A stretch of DNA of 53,395 bases from a virus (IMGVR_UViG_3300029267_003268:1-53395), one strand, 5' to 3'. Shown: positions 8,541-18,278, counted from the first letter of the stretch. The notes: generated by a model not told the origin, from the letters alone. A program made the numbers and translations.

Positions 8541-8719
8541 TGTTGGGAGTACGTACCCATATGTGATGCCGCCCCGCAAGCGCGGACATCCGGTATCTGC
8601 TGAGTCTCAGATACCCCTCGTTGTGAGGTCCTGAGCAGGTAACAAGCTATCAGAGACCCCACCGCCGTAGGTGGACACCTCTCGTCGAGTGTCAATCTGA
8701 TTTATCAAGGAGTTCACCT
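8541..8719 (+). promoter_or_regulatory. Structured leader of the major capsid gene
   Basis: This 179-bp gap has no gene but several consecutive hairpins: GGTATCTG/CAGATACC at 8592-8615 (8 bp), CCTC/GAGG at 8616-8628, CCACC/GGTGG and GACA-CTC/GAG-TGTC in the 3' part. AAGGAG lies just before the capsid ATG. Such a leader could stabilise or regulate the most abundant message, or contain a promoter that I cannot identify. Confidence 0.5.
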
Positions 8720-9730
8720 ATGGCAACTGAACAAGGGCTGAGTACCTATTACAGCCTTCTCGGCCTCGCCGGTATTAAGGGCAGGGTCGTGAAGACGATG
8801 TTCGAGAAGAACCCGCCGCTCAAGGACGCGCCGGTTTTTCCCGCCAACGAGAAGATGGGCCATACCGGCACGCGAGCTACGTCCTTACCGGCCCCGACGG
8901 TGCGCAAGGTCAGTGGGTACGTTACGCCCACTACCGCGCAAATGTCGCCGTACAGTGAGGATATCAGTATCTTCGACGGCGCCTGCGCCGTACCGGCCGA
9001 CGTTATCAAGCTGGAAGGCGCCTCGAAAATGGTAACGATGGAGGCCCTGCACCGCGAGGGCTTCGGCCAGGGCGTTATGAACTGGTGGTTCTACGGCGAC
9101 AATAGCACCAAGCCCGAGTATTTCCGCAGCTTCGGACAGCGCTACAAGACGCCGGACAACAACGACAGCACGTACTCGCCGGAGAACCCGGACACCTCGA
9201 CGGCCGCCGACGTCAACGTCTACGACGCCGAGGGCACCGGCAGCGACACCTGTAGCATCTGGTTCTTCCGCTGGGGGGCCGAACAGGTCCACGTCATTAC
9301 ACCCACCGGCGATACCGGCCACGGGATCGTTGAGACCGACAACGGTCGCGAGAAGCAGTGGTCCAGCGATACCTGGCGGTACGTCTATACGAAAGAGTGG
9401 GAATGGTGGCACGGCCTGGCGGTGCCCAACCAGAAGTGCGTCGCCCGTATCCGCAACATTGAGAGCTCCATCGACTCTATCAGCGCCAGTCTCAAGAAGC
9501 TGATTTTCCGTTGCGTCAACGAGGGGCTCACCGAGGGCAACGGTACGATCTGGATGTATATTCCCCGTCGCCTCAAGACCCATTTCGACGTCTTGCTCGA
9601 AGCCAAGCAGAACGTCACGTTCTCGCGGGACAATCCCTACAACGTCGAGATGCCGATGTGGGGTGGGACTATCCCCATCCAAACCTGCGATGCCCTGACG
9701 ATCACCGAGACGGCCGTTGCCGCCGTCTAA
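8720..9730 (+). CDS. Major capsid protein, GP7-like
   Basis: 336 aa. It builds the icosahedral head and is expected to have the HK97 fold. Its length, the GYVTPTTAQMSPYSEDISIF segment and the C-terminal MWGGTIPIQTCDALTITE ending match the pattern of GP7-type capsid proteins of short-tailed phages. The gene follows the scaffold and precedes a Bbp16-type cement gene, as in BPP-1-like phages. CAAGGAGTTCACCT precedes the ATG. Confidence 0.85.
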   Translation: MATEQGLSTYYSLLGLAGIKGRVVKTMFEKNPPLKDAPVFPANEKMGHTGTRATSLPAPTVRKVSGYVTPTTAQMSPYSEDISIFDGACAVPADVIKLEGASKMVTMEALHREGFGQGVMNWWFYGDNSTKPEYFRSFGQRYKTPDNNDSTYSPENPDTSTAADVNVYDAEGTGSDTCSIWFFRWGAEQVHVITPTGDTGHGIVETDNGREKQWSSDTWRYVYTKEWEWWHGLAVPNQKCVARIRNIESSIDSISASLKKLIFRCVNEGLTEGNGTIWMYIPRRLKTHFDVLLEAKQNVTFSRDNPYNVEMPMWGGTIPIQTCDALTITETAVAAV

Positions 9731-9749
9731 GGATAAGGAGTACCTTCTT

Positions 9750-10232
9750 ATGTTGATTGAAAACAGTTTGGGAGAATTTTCCGATGCCCAGCTCGTTAAT
9801 GGCGCGGCTGCCTCTGACGCCTACCTCGATCTCGAAGTGGCCCGCCAGCAAGTCGGCCTGACCGGCGATTTGTGGCTGTGGCTGCGCACGAACGTGGCCG
9901 AGGATTTCGGTGAGAGTGAGACCTTCATTTTCGCCTTCGAGATGGACACCGAGAGTAGTTTCAGTACCCCGACGTGCCTGTTTGCCATTTGCGATAGCGA
10001 CGGCAGCGCCATTGCCACCGCCGATCCGGAATCGACCCCGCTCAAGACGGCGGGCAAGACGATCTGGTGCAGCACGCTTCCGGTCCAGTGCAACCAGCGA
10101 TACATTCGCTGGTACTACACGCACGCCACCGGCACGGCCGTTCTGACCGTCGATTCGCTGCTGCTCAACGGCAAGCCGCCGTTCAATGTCACGGCCGACC
10201 AGAAGTACGTGAGCAACGTCGGTACGCCGTAA
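9750..10232 (+). CDS. Bbp16-family capsid cement protein
   Basis: 160 aa. It opens MLIENSLGEFSDAQLV and has the beta-rich body and the DSLLLNGKPPF C-terminal region expected of the Bordetella phage Bbp16 cement family, which binds outside the capsid lattice and stabilises it. GATAAGGAGTACC precedes this ATG; an upstream in-frame start at 9717 would overlap the capsid gene and lacks a site. Directly downstream of the capsid gene, as expected. Confidence 0.8.
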   Translation: MLIENSLGEFSDAQLVNGAAASDAYLDLEVARQQVGLTGDLWLWLRTNVAEDFGESETFIFAFEMDTESSFSTPTCLFAICDSDGSAIATADPESTPLKTAGKTIWCSTLPVQCNQRYIRWYYTHATGTAVLTVDSLLLNGKPPFNVTADQKYVSNVGTP

Positions 10233-10259
10233 GGAACGAAGCGAAAGGAGAACACTATC

Positions 10260-13166
10260 ATGAAGAAACGCATCTTCTTTGCGGTACTGCTGGCGATGCT
10301 GTGGGGCGCTCCGCGCGCCCCGGCGGCTATGACCAACAGTGCCAGCAATATTGTCAGTCCTGACTACGTCTCGTTCATCGGCTCGATGAGTACGACGTTG
10401 GACCCGGTCTATCTGTTCGGTAACGAGGTCGAGGGTTTGCTGGAGGGCACCAGTGCCTTCGGCAATCTGCTCGATACGGATTCCTATATCCAGTTTGCCG
10501 AGATGAGCGCTCCGGGCAGTCCGGCGGCCAATCACGGCCGCCTCTACGTCGCCGACGACAGCGGGACTACCACCCTCTACTTCAAGGACTCCAGCGGCAC
10601 CGTGTCGAGTTGCATTTCCGGCTCCGGCACGTTCACCGGCGGTGCAATCAGCAGCGACGTGACCCTGGCGAACGGGGTGGACATCTACAGCTCCACAACC
10701 GCCGCCCATACCAGCAGCATCGGCGTGCGTCGTGATTCTGCCTACGTAGACGCTTTTCGCTGGACGAACCACGACACCACGCCGGCCCTGGTCCTGGGGT
10801 CTGCGACAACCTCGTTAGCCGTCACTTCAACGGGCCTGAACGTTACGACCGCCGGCGCCGTTACGGGCGTAACCGATCTGACGGCGACCGGGACGCAGAC
10901 GATCAACGCCAGCGGCTCGGACGCCACCAATATCGGCACCGGGTCCTATTCCGGTACGGTAACGCTCGGCAACAACTCCGCCAGTGTCGCCGTCGGCTCC
11001 TCGGCCTGGGACATTAGTAGCGACGGGGCCATGAGCGGCTTTTCCAGCCTCGGCCTGTCCGGTGATATTACGATGGCCCACGGCAAAGGCGTTAAATCCT
11101 CGACGACCACCGCTCAGAGCGTGGGCGTCTACGGGTACGACGTCGGCGCCGGCTACGTGGGGGCCCTGGTCGTTACCAATTCCGCTACTCCGGCCACCGT
11201 CTTGGGCAATACCAGTGGCACTACGGCCATTTCGTCCAGCGATTGGACGGTGAGCACCGCCGGCAACGCGGCCGGGCTCGGTACGATCACCTCGGACGGG
11301 CTCTTTACCTGTACCGGCGGCGAGACGATGACGGGAACGGTGTCGATCAACGACAGCGCGACCACGTCCACCACCAGTATCGGGGGCGGTACGACCACGG
11401 GCACCATTACCATCGGTGGCACCGGGACGCAAGCCGTGGACATCGGCAATGGGGCCGGCATCAAAACCGTGGCCCTCGGCAGCAGTACCACGTCGAGTAC
11501 GACCACGATCAAGGGCGGCTCCAACGGCGTCAACGTCAACGTCTCGGCCGACGACCCCACCAATATCAATACGGGCACCTCGACCGGCACGGTGACAATC
11601 GGCGGCACCGGCGCACTGGCCATTGCCATCGGCGACGGCGGGACCGGGGCCAAGACGATTACCCTGGGCGACGGCGCGGGGGCTGGCTCGACGACCATCA
11701 AGGCCGGAACGGGCAACCTCGACCTATCCGCCGTCGATGACGTTTCACTCAACGGCGGCTCCGCCGGCTCTATTATCGCCATCGGCACCAACACCCACGG
11801 CAACGTCCTGAATATCGCTACGGATGACACCGCGCTCGACGACATCAACATTGGTAGCGCCAAGGACACTCCCACGATTCTCGGCTCGGCCATTGTTATC
11901 ACGGCCGGGACGGACAATCTGGCCATGAGTGCGACCGATGACGTGAGCTTGAACGGCGGGTCCGCCGGTTCAATCCTGAACCTGATGACCAATACCCACG
12001 GCAACGTCCTGAATATCGCTACGGACGACACCGCGCTGGATGACATCAACATCGGCAGTGCTAAGGATACGCCGACGATTCTCGGTGCGACCATCGTCGT
12101 GACCGCCGGGGACGGCGATCTTACAATGAGTTCGAACGACGACGTCACGCTCAACGGGGGTAGCGCCGGCTCGATTATCAATATCGGGACGAACACCCAC
12201 GGCAACGCGATCAACGTCGGCACCAACAACACGACCGCCGATACCATTGCCGTCGGCAGTGCCAAGGACACCGTTACCGTCGATGGTATCTCCACCACTA
12301 TTGGTTCGACGGGCACGACCTCGGCGACCATCATCCAGTCGGGCACGTCCGACCTCGACATCAACGCCGGGGCCGCCCTGGACATCGACGCGGCGACAAC
12401 TCTCGATATCCTGGCCGGGGGCGCCTTCTCCATCGACGGCTCCAACGCCGCCAGTAACATCTCCCTGGCGACGAACGGCGACAGCGACGACTTCACCATC
12501 GGTCTGACCGGCGCCACCAATTCCAGCATCCTACTCAACAGCACGGGTACGGGCACCGATGCGATTGGGCTGACGGCCGGGGCTGGGGGCATTACCGCGA
12601 GCGCTGCGACCGGGGCCGTCGCCCTGTCCGGTCTCACCGGCAATACCATCACGGCTACCGCCGTCGCCGACGGCGCCAAGGGCACGACGCTGTCCGGCTC
12701 CATCGCCGGGGCGACCGCCTCCGAAGGCGTCGGGGCGTACGTCGAGGGCAATATCACCGGCAATACGGACGGGAAGGTCTATGCCTTCGGTTCCTGGCTC
12801 AACGTCACTGCCGGTACGCCGACCGACGGGAGCGACGCCATCCTCGCCGGAGCGGACGTCGGTATCTACGCCGCCGCCGCGCCGGAACTGGTGAACTGCA
12901 AGCTGCGCGTCTTGAACCTGGAGTATCAGGTCCACGCGGACGCCGGGCCGATCGACGACACCACGTCGATGATCCACTTCAACGCCGATTCCGGCGGGGA
13001 CGTGCCCGACTACCTGTTCACGTTCGGCAATGCGGACGCCGCTGTATACACGGCCAATACGACGCATACAGCGGCCAATACCGATAAGATCGGCGCCATC
13101 AAGATCAGCATTACTGGCACCGCCGAGAACGCTTACCTCTACGTTTATAGCCATGCCGGACAGTAA
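10260..13166 (+). CDS. Repeat-rich fibre-like protein with a Sec signal peptide
   Basis: 968 aa. The N-terminus has a textbook signal peptide: basic MKKR, a hydrophobic core (IFFAVLLAMLWG) and an APAA cleavage site near residue 23. The body is Gly/Thr/Ser-rich. It has imperfect repeats such as GTITIGGTG and three roughly 66-residue units containing LNGGSAGS and NTHGN (about 11735-12290). This suggests a beta-solenoid fibre. The last 90 residues form a distinct domain. AAAGGAGAACACTATC precedes the ATG. Position suggests a head or neck fibre. A signal peptide on a virion protein is unexpected. Confidence 0.75.
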   Translation: MKKRIFFAVLLAMLWGAPRAPAAMTNSASNIVSPDYVSFIGSMSTTLDPVYLFGNEVEGLLEGTSAFGNLLDTDSYIQFAEMSAPGSPAANHGRLYVADDSGTTTLYFKDSSGTVSSCISGSGTFTGGAISSDVTLANGVDIYSSTTAAHTSSIGVRRDSAYVDAFRWTNHDTTPALVLGSATTSLAVTSTGLNVTTAGAVTGVTDLTATGTQTINASGSDATNIGTGSYSGTVTLGNNSASVAVGSSAWDISSDGAMSGFSSLGLSGDITMAHGKGVKSSTTTAQSVGVYGYDVGAGYVGALVVTNSATPATVLGNTSGTTAISSSDWTVSTAGNAAGLGTITSDGLFTCTGGETMTGTVSINDSATTSTTSIGGGTTTGTITIGGTGTQAVDIGNGAGIKTVALGSSTTSSTTTIKGGSNGVNVNVSADDPTNINTGTSTGTVTIGGTGALAIAIGDGGTGAKTITLGDGAGAGSTTIKAGTGNLDLSAVDDVSLNGGSAGSIIAIGTNTHGNVLNIATDDTALDDINIGSAKDTPTILGSAIVITAGTDNLAMSATDDVSLNGGSAGSILNLMTNTHGNVLNIATDDTALDDINIGSAKDTPTILGATIVVTAGDGDLTMSSNDDVTLNGGSAGSIINIGTNTHGNAINVGTNNTTADTIAVGSAKDTVTVDGISTTIGSTGTTSATIIQSGTSDLDINAGAALDIDAATTLDILAGGAFSIDGSNAASNISLATNGDSDDFTIGLTGATNSSILLNSTGTGTDAIGLTAGAGGITASAATGAVALSGLTGNTITATAVADGAKGTTLSGSIAGATASEGVGAYVEGNITGNTDGKVYAFGSWLNVTAGTPTDGSDAILAGADVGIYAAAAPELVNCKLRVLNLEYQVHADAGPIDDTTSMIHFNADSGGDVPDYLFTFGNADAAVYTANTTHTAANTDKIGAIKISITGTAENAYLYVYSHAGQ
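11735..12330 (+). repeat. About 200-bp in-frame repeats in the fibre gene
   Basis: Three consecutive copies start near 11735, 11936 and 12138. The first two share long identical runs around ACGGCAACGTCCTGAATATC. They encode the LNGGSAGS/NTHGN protein units and could recombine. Confidence 0.75.
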
Positions 13167-13178
13167 GGAGCTTGTGTA

Positions 13179-13442
13179 ATGCGAAAGATTGCTACGTTGA
13201 TAGGGGTCATCTTCTTGTCGGGCTGCACGATGACGCTGCACTCCAATGACCCCATGCAAGAGGCCCTGCGCGCTACGAAGGCGCGCATCAGTCAGATGAA
13301 GGTGATTAAGACCGAAGAGCAACTGACACACGACATCCTCCAACTGCGCCGAGACAATGCCCGGCTCAAGCTGGAGATGCAGGCCCCTCCGGTCATCGAA
13401 GGGCAGTTCATCCCGACGGAAGAGCTGCCGGAACAGAAATAG
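13179..13442 (+). CDS. Small lipoprotein with coiled coil
   Basis: 87 aa. The N-terminus MRKIATLIGVIFLSGC fits a lipoprotein signal with lipobox LSGC (Cys16 lipidated). The mature part has a helical, probably coiled-coil segment (RATKARISQMKV ... LQLRRDNARLKLEMQ) and a Pro-rich tail. TAAGGAG precedes the ATG. It could be an outer-membrane lipoprotein acting in lysis (o-spanin-like), in superinfection exclusion, or as a receptor mask. Its place among virion genes is odd for any of these. Confidence 0.7.
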   Translation: MRKIATLIGVIFLSGCTMTLHSNDPMQEALRATKARISQMKVIKTEEQLTHDILQLRRDNARLKLEMQAPPVIEGQFIPTEELPEQK

Positions 13443-13456
13443 GTTGTTTTTCCGGT

Positions 13457-13499
13457 GCAGTCCGGGCGGGTCATCCTGTCTCCGCCCGTCTCGGACTGC
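13457..13499 (+). terminator. Long GC-rich hairpin after the lipoprotein gene
   Basis: GCAGTCC/GGACTGC (outer, 7 bp) and GGGCGG/CCGCCC (inner, 6 bp) form a two-part stem between two late genes. Only a short TTT follows, so it may be a weak terminator or mRNA-end stabiliser. Confidence 0.4.
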
Positions 13500-13518
13500 G
13501 CCCTTTAGGATTGGACTC

Positions 13519-13884
13519 ATGCTGACAGAACACAAACTAACGCTGACGACCAACAGCGGCGGAATCGCCACAGGGTACTTCCCTTCCGTCTCCGGCTATA
13601 TCGTGCGGATGCGCTACGTCAAAGTGGACTTCGCCGACGGTGTGGATTTCACTATCACTTTGAATACTGCCGGGGAAACCGTCTGGACGCAACTCACCCA
13701 GAACGCCTCTGCCATAAAGTATCCGCGTATCGGTCTTCACAGTAACGCCGGCGTGGCCCTGCTCTTTGAGGGCGCCAACACGCAAACCGACCGTATCCCC
13801 TTGCACAACGATAAGGTCAAGGTGGCCGTGGCCGAGGGCGGAAGCGGTAAGAGTGGAGACTTCTACCTGCTCGTAGAGGAGTAA
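13519..13884 (+). CDS. Hypothetical structural protein
   Basis: 121 aa, beta-rich. The pattern LTLTTNSGGIATGYFPSVSGYIVRMRYVKV with a later KYPRIG segment resembles small proteins found in head-tail regions of many tailed phages, function unknown. It lies between the lipoprotein and the tail adaptor. The ribosome site is weak (AGGATTGGACTC). Confidence 0.6.
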   Translation: MLTEHKLTLTTNSGGIATGYFPSVSGYIVRMRYVKVDFADGVDFTITLNTAGETVWTQLTQNASAIKYPRIGLHSNAGVALLFEGANTQTDRIPLHNDKVKVAVAEGGSGKSGDFYLLVEE

Positions 13885-13888
13885 TCTG

Positions 13889-14911
13889 ATGCAGTGCGTG
13901 ATTCCGGATCAAGCCAATACGGTCTACGCCACCGTTATCGCGCGGGCCGACCACAGTCCCATTACCACCGGGGATGTGTACTTCTACCTGCGCTGCACCG
14001 CCGGGGACCAGGCGGGCAAATACTGGATCGCCTCGACATCGGCCTGGAGTTCGACCAAGGGCTCGGCGGGGACCGCTACGCACGTTGACGACGGTCTGTA
14101 CTCGCTGTCCATCGCCGCCGGGGCCTGGCCCGATTACGAGAGCGAATGGCGCTTGAGCTGGGAGGAGAGCGGCGACCTGCACAAGCCCGAATCCGACCAG
14201 GTCATCCCACGCGCTTCGGGCGTGCTGTCGCTGGTAAGCTACGGGGCGTACGAGACGGAGATTGCCAATATGGCCCTGGCCATGCTGGGCGGGGCGACGG
14301 ACGCGTCGCAATCGGCGATTTCCGATATCAGCGATGGGGGCAACCCGACGGCCGTTTGGTGCGAGAGGCTCTTTCGCACCGCGACGGAACATGCCTTACT
14401 GGACCTGCGCCCGCCGGAAGCGGTCAAGTACGACGAGATTACCGCACTGTCATCCTACGACGATTTCCCCGGCAACGAGGACGCCGAACTGTACGTCTAC
14501 AACATTCCTTCCGATTGCGTGGCGATCATTGCGGTCGTGGACCGCGATCTGCGGACCTCGGACAACGGAATTGATCCGGAAGAAACGGAATACTGGTACA
14601 ACGAGGCGGGCGACCAGTTCGTTACCGATCAGGAGGCTGCCGACGTCTACCTCAAGTACGTGCGGCGGATCGGCGACGCCAGCAAGTTCTCCCACGGCCT
14701 CAAGCTGGTGATTGCCGGCTACTTGGCGTTCCTATTGGCCGGGGCGATGGGCAAAACGAAGTTCCGGTTAGAGCTATTGAAGCTCTACGATTTCCAACTG
14801 GGCCAGGCCCGCCGGTATACGGGTCAGCGGAAACGCAAACGGATCACCCCGCAACCGTGGATCGATATTGCCGCGTCCGGCGACGCGAAGCCTACAGTGG
14901 AGCTACCGTAA
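13889..14911 (+). CDS. Tail tubular protein A-like head-tail adaptor with extra N-terminal domain
   Basis: 340 aa. Residues from about 120 on (EIANMALAMLGG, then YVYNIPSDCVAII, later ADVYLKYVRRIGDASKF) match the T7 gp11-like gatekeeper family, which connects portal to nozzle. The first 115 or so residues form a separate beta-rich domain, resembling the Ig-like or BppU-type modules seen in tail proteins. T7 gp11 itself is about 196 aa, so this is a fusion. The stop overlaps the next start (TAATG). Confidence 0.75.
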   Translation: MQCVIPDQANTVYATVIARADHSPITTGDVYFYLRCTAGDQAGKYWIASTSAWSSTKGSAGTATHVDDGLYSLSIAAGAWPDYESEWRLSWEESGDLHKPESDQVIPRASGVLSLVSYGAYETEIANMALAMLGGATDASQSAISDISDGGNPTAVWCERLFRTATEHALLDLRPPEAVKYDEITALSSYDDFPGNEDAELYVYNIPSDCVAIIAVVDRDLRTSDNGIDPEETEYWYNEAGDQFVTDQEAADVYLKYVRRIGDASKFSHGLKLVIAGYLAFLLAGAMGKTKFRLELLKLYDFQLGQARRYTGQRKRKRITPQPWIDIAASGDAKPTVELP

Positions 14912-15117
14912 TGGCCTTTTTGAGTTTGGTGCAGAGTTTGATGAGGGGCAGTATCCAGTCCCCGGAGATGCCCGGTTACGGGTCCGCCGAGATTCTCGCC
15001 GCCCAGGAACGACGCAAGCGGCGCATGGGCCGGCAGACGACGCGGAGCAGTCTCAATATTACCGGCGGCCTGTTCGGTCCGGCGTCGGTGGGCAACGGAA
15101 AGATGCTGGGACTATGA
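14911..15117 (+). CDS. Small basic tail-region protein
   Basis: 68 aa with a basic middle (ERRKRRMGRQTTR). It overlaps both neighbours by a few bases, so it is translationally coupled to the adaptor and nozzle genes. No family recognised. Confidence 0.6.
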   Translation: MAFLSLVQSLMRGSIQSPEMPGYGSAEILAAQERRKRRMGRQTTRSSLNITGGLFGPASVGNGKMLGL

Positions 15118-17816
15118 AAACAATCGTTATCATTCTCTGCCTGGCCGCGACGGCGGCGGGCAGTACCTTGAGCGTGCCGCACACGGGCTTTGTCGGCGGG
15201 GAACTGTCCCCGTTGCTGCACGGACGCTTCGATCTGCCGCAGTATCGCACCGGCTGTCAGACGTTGGAGAATATGTTGGTGGTCGGGACCGGCGCGGCGA
15301 CGCGGCGGCCGGGCAGTGTCTACGTTGCCGGCGCGCGGGGTACGGCGGCGGCGCGCCTGATGCCCTTCATTTACTCGGAGACGGACGCCTATATCCTCGA
15401 GTTCACCAATCTGAAACTGCGCTTCTATCGCAGCGGCGCCCAGATTGTGAGCGGGGACAGCGCCTATGAGATTGCCACCGTATTCACAACCGCCGATCTG
15501 TTCGAGATCCAGGCGTACCAGTTCGCCGACGTCATGTACCTGGTACAGGAGGATCACCCGCCGCAGAAGCTCACACGTGCCGGGCATTCATCCTGGACCA
15601 TTGCCGACGTGGACTTTACCGACGGGCCGTTCTTAGACGAGGACGAAACGGGCACGACGATGACCGCCAGTAACATTAGCGGCTCTATCACCATTACCGC
15701 CAGCGCCGATACGTTCGCAGCGACCGACGTCGGCCGCTTGATCGCCCTCCAGGTGCTTATGGACTCGCGTCTCACCGGCTGGGGCAATGTGAGAGAATGG
15801 CGGGAGGAAGTAGCCTGGCCGTACAGCGAATTGACGACGTGGAAGGCGTACCGCGAAACGGCCGTCTTCGACGAGAGCGGAGATGTCAGTAAGCCGATCA
15901 TGTTGGGGGAAGGCCAGGGGTTCGCCGTTACCGCCCAGTCCACGACGTTCAAAGGGCAAGTCACCTTGCAGGTCTTACTGGACTTCGATAGCGACGATTA
16001 CACCTCACCCTATACGTGGGCCGCCGGCGAGATCGAATCGGATTATACGACGGAAACGACAACGGCAACGTCCTGGAACCTCGAATACAGCGACGTCGCA
16101 AGCTGGGGCGAAAACGTACTGATCCGTCTGGCCTGTACCGACTACACGTCCGGCACTTTGAGAGTGACGATGGAGCGGCAGGAGGCGTCGTATCCGGGCA
16201 TGGCCGAGATTACCGCCTATACGAGCGCCAAGGTAGTCTCGGCAACGGTCAAGGACGAACTGCCCGCGACGGATTACGACTCCAATTGGAAGTGTATCAC
16301 GAAATACTGGCGACTGGGGGCCTGGGGCAGTGCGGTAGGCTATCCGACGTCGGTCACAATGCACTCCGGACGCATGGTCTACGCCAAGGATCTCGATCTG
16401 TACTTCACCTCTGTCGAGAACCTGGAGAGCTTCCGGCCGGGTATGGAGGACGACGACGCCTTCTGGTACACAATGAGCGAGTCCCGCCAGGACTACATCC
16501 AATGGCTGCTCGGCGACCATCGCAATACGCTACTGGCGGGGACCTTGAGCAAGGTCTACGAGATCGGGCAGGCGTACCAGCCGACGGCCCCGCCGGTCGT
16601 GCAATCGGCCTACGCGCAGAGCTGCATGGCCCATGTGCCGGTGCAGGCGTCCAATATGTTCCTCGGCCTGGACCGGACGGGTACGCACGTCTTCGAGTGC
16701 TTCTACAACGATACCCAACGCGCCTATATCGGGGCCGATCTGACGCAGTTGGCCGAGCACGTTCTGGAAGACGGCGTCGTGCAAATGGCCTTTCAGGAGA
16801 CGCCCTATCCGACCCTTTGGTGCGTGTGCGGTAACGGCGAACTGGCGACCATGTACTACCGGCCGGAGTACGAGATTGTCGCCTGGTCTCGGCAAGTGAC
16901 CGACGGCGACTATACCTCGGTAGCCGTTATCCCCCAGGCCAGCGGGCCCGACCAGGTCTGGACGGTGGTCAATCGCGAGATCGACGGCACCGATACGTAC
17001 ATGGTCGAATACTTCGACGATCTGGATCTGGACGCCGACATTTCCGACTGTTACTACGTGGACTCCGGTACGACCTTCGACGGCGGGGCGGCGGTCGATA
17101 TCAGTGGGATTACCCAGGCCGACCCCGGCGTAGTGACCGTATCGTCCTGGCCTTCCGGCCTGAACGACGGGGACAACGTCTACATTACGTCCGTCTCGGG
17201 CATGACGGAGATCAACAATCGTATCTTCACTGTGGACGATGCGACGGAAGGGTCCAAGACCTTCAGTCTCGACAGTACGGGCGATGCCGATTGGGATACC
17301 AGCGGCTACACCGCCTACACGTCGGGCGGGACCGTACAGATCGTAGAGAACACGTTCAGCCTGTCGCACCTGGAGGGCGAATCCGTCACTGTCTATACCA
17401 ACGACGGCGTAATGAGTGACGAGCTGGTCGCGAGTGGCTCGGTAACGGCCGATGACTACGCCAACCAGACGGCCGTCGGCTTGCCCTTTACCTCCATCCT
17501 GGCCCCGGAGCCCTCGGACCTCACGTTCTATACCGGCACGACGATGAGTCGGTCCAAGAAGATTACCGGCCTGTACCTGAACGTGTATTGCTCGATGGGC
17601 GGGTCGTTCGGCGTCAATAGTGACAATCTCTACGAAATCGACTGGTCCAACACCCGTTCGGGCCTGGCCTGGACCAGCGGGACGGAACTTGTTACCGATT
17701 CGGTCGTTTTGCCCCCGTTCGGCGGCTGGCGGCGCGAGGCGGAATATCGCCTGGTGGTGGATGAGCCGTGGCCCTTTACCGTGCGCGTGCTCGCACCCAT
17801 ATACGAGGTGGAATGA
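15114..17816 (+). CDS. Tail nozzle (tubular protein B-like) with an N-terminal signal peptide
   Basis: 900 aa. After residue 20 it has the family signature HTGFVGGELSPLLHGR followed by DLPQYRTG and RRPGSVYV, typical of podoviral nozzle or tubular B-like proteins, which form the DNA exit channel below the adaptor. Relatives generally begin close to the GGELSP motif. Here it is preceded by a lysine and a hydrophobic core (MKTIVIILCLAATAAG) ending in a plausible signal peptidase site. The next in-frame Met is past the signature, so a shorter start is unlikely. The ribosome site is modest and the gene is coupled to the previous one by ATGA. The C-terminal half has extra beta-rich domains. Confidence 0.8.
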   Translation: MKTIVIILCLAATAAGSTLSVPHTGFVGGELSPLLHGRFDLPQYRTGCQTLENMLVVGTGAATRRPGSVYVAGARGTAAARLMPFIYSETDAYILEFTNLKLRFYRSGAQIVSGDSAYEIATVFTTADLFEIQAYQFADVMYLVQEDHPPQKLTRAGHSSWTIADVDFTDGPFLDEDETGTTMTASNISGSITITASADTFAATDVGRLIALQVLMDSRLTGWGNVREWREEVAWPYSELTTWKAYRETAVFDESGDVSKPIMLGEGQGFAVTAQSTTFKGQVTLQVLLDFDSDDYTSPYTWAAGEIESDYTTETTTATSWNLEYSDVASWGENVLIRLACTDYTSGTLRVTMERQEASYPGMAEITAYTSAKVVSATVKDELPATDYDSNWKCITKYWRLGAWGSAVGYPTSVTMHSGRMVYAKDLDLYFTSVENLESFRPGMEDDDAFWYTMSESRQDYIQWLLGDHRNTLLAGTLSKVYEIGQAYQPTAPPVVQSAYAQSCMAHVPVQASNMFLGLDRTGTHVFECFYNDTQRAYIGADLTQLAEHVLEDGVVQMAFQETPYPTLWCVCGNGELATMYYRPEYEIVAWSRQVTDGDYTSVAVIPQASGPDQVWTVVNREIDGTDTYMVEYFDDLDLDADISDCYYVDSGTTFDGGAAVDISGITQADPGVVTVSSWPSGLNDGDNVYITSVSGMTEINNRIFTVDDATEGSKTFSLDSTGDADWDTSGYTAYTSGGTVQIVENTFSLSHLEGESVTVYTNDGVMSDELVASGSVTADDYANQTAVGLPFTSILAPEPSDLTFYTGTTMSRSKKITGLYLNVYCSMGGSFGVNSDNLYEIDWSNTRSGLAWTSGTELVTDSVVLPPFGGWRREAEYRLVVDEPWPFTVRVLAPIYEVE

Positions 17817-18278
17817 ATGAATCCAGCAATGATAGCAATGTTGATGCAGGTCGGCGGCAAGGGACTCGAAGGGTACGCCGCCAAGCGCTCGCATGACGCC
17901 GCCGCGTCCGATGCCAAGGCGCACGCGGCATCGTACTGGGCTCGGGCCAGGGAGACGGCCCAACGGGCGGCCTACGAATCGTGGCGCACCTCGCTCGGGA
18001 TCAACCGTGCGATGGGCTCGATCACGAACGAACTGGCACGCAGCGGCGTGGAGATGCGCGGCAGCGCTACCGATTTGCTTCGTACCAGCCTGCGGGAAAT
18101 GACGCTGGACAAACTTATGACCTGGCGGGATCGCAAGACGCAGGTCAACGCAGACCGTATCCGTGCCTATTACGCCAAGAAGCAAGCGAAGAGCGCTAAG
18201 AAGCAGGGCAGATTGGCGATGGTGGCTGGCGGTATCAGCGCCGGTCACAGTATCGCAAGTTCAGACGTATTCGAGTAG
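17817..18278 (+). CDS. Internal virion protein (gp14-like)
   Basis: 153 aa, Ala-rich and helical, with a hydrophobic N-terminus (MNPAMIAMLMQVGGKG) and the pattern of small ejection proteins: a short amphipathic start, then a basic helical body and Lys-rich tail. Such proteins leave the capsid first and form a pore. Its ATG directly follows the nozzle stop. The gene order gp14-, gp15-, gp16-like is that of T7-type phages. Confidence 0.65.
   Translation: MNPAMIAMLMQVGGKGLEGYAAKRSHDAAASDAKAHAASYWARARETAQRAAYESWRTSLGINRAMGSITNELARSGVEMRGSATDLLRTSLREMTLDKLMTWRDRKTQVNADRIRAYYAKKQAKSAKKQGRLAMVAGGISAGHSIASSDVFE

Noticed and set aside
11153-12763. 536-codon antisense frame within the fibre gene
   Set aside because: Product is a Val/Pro/Ala repeat that mirrors the sense Gly/Thr repeats; no ribosome site.
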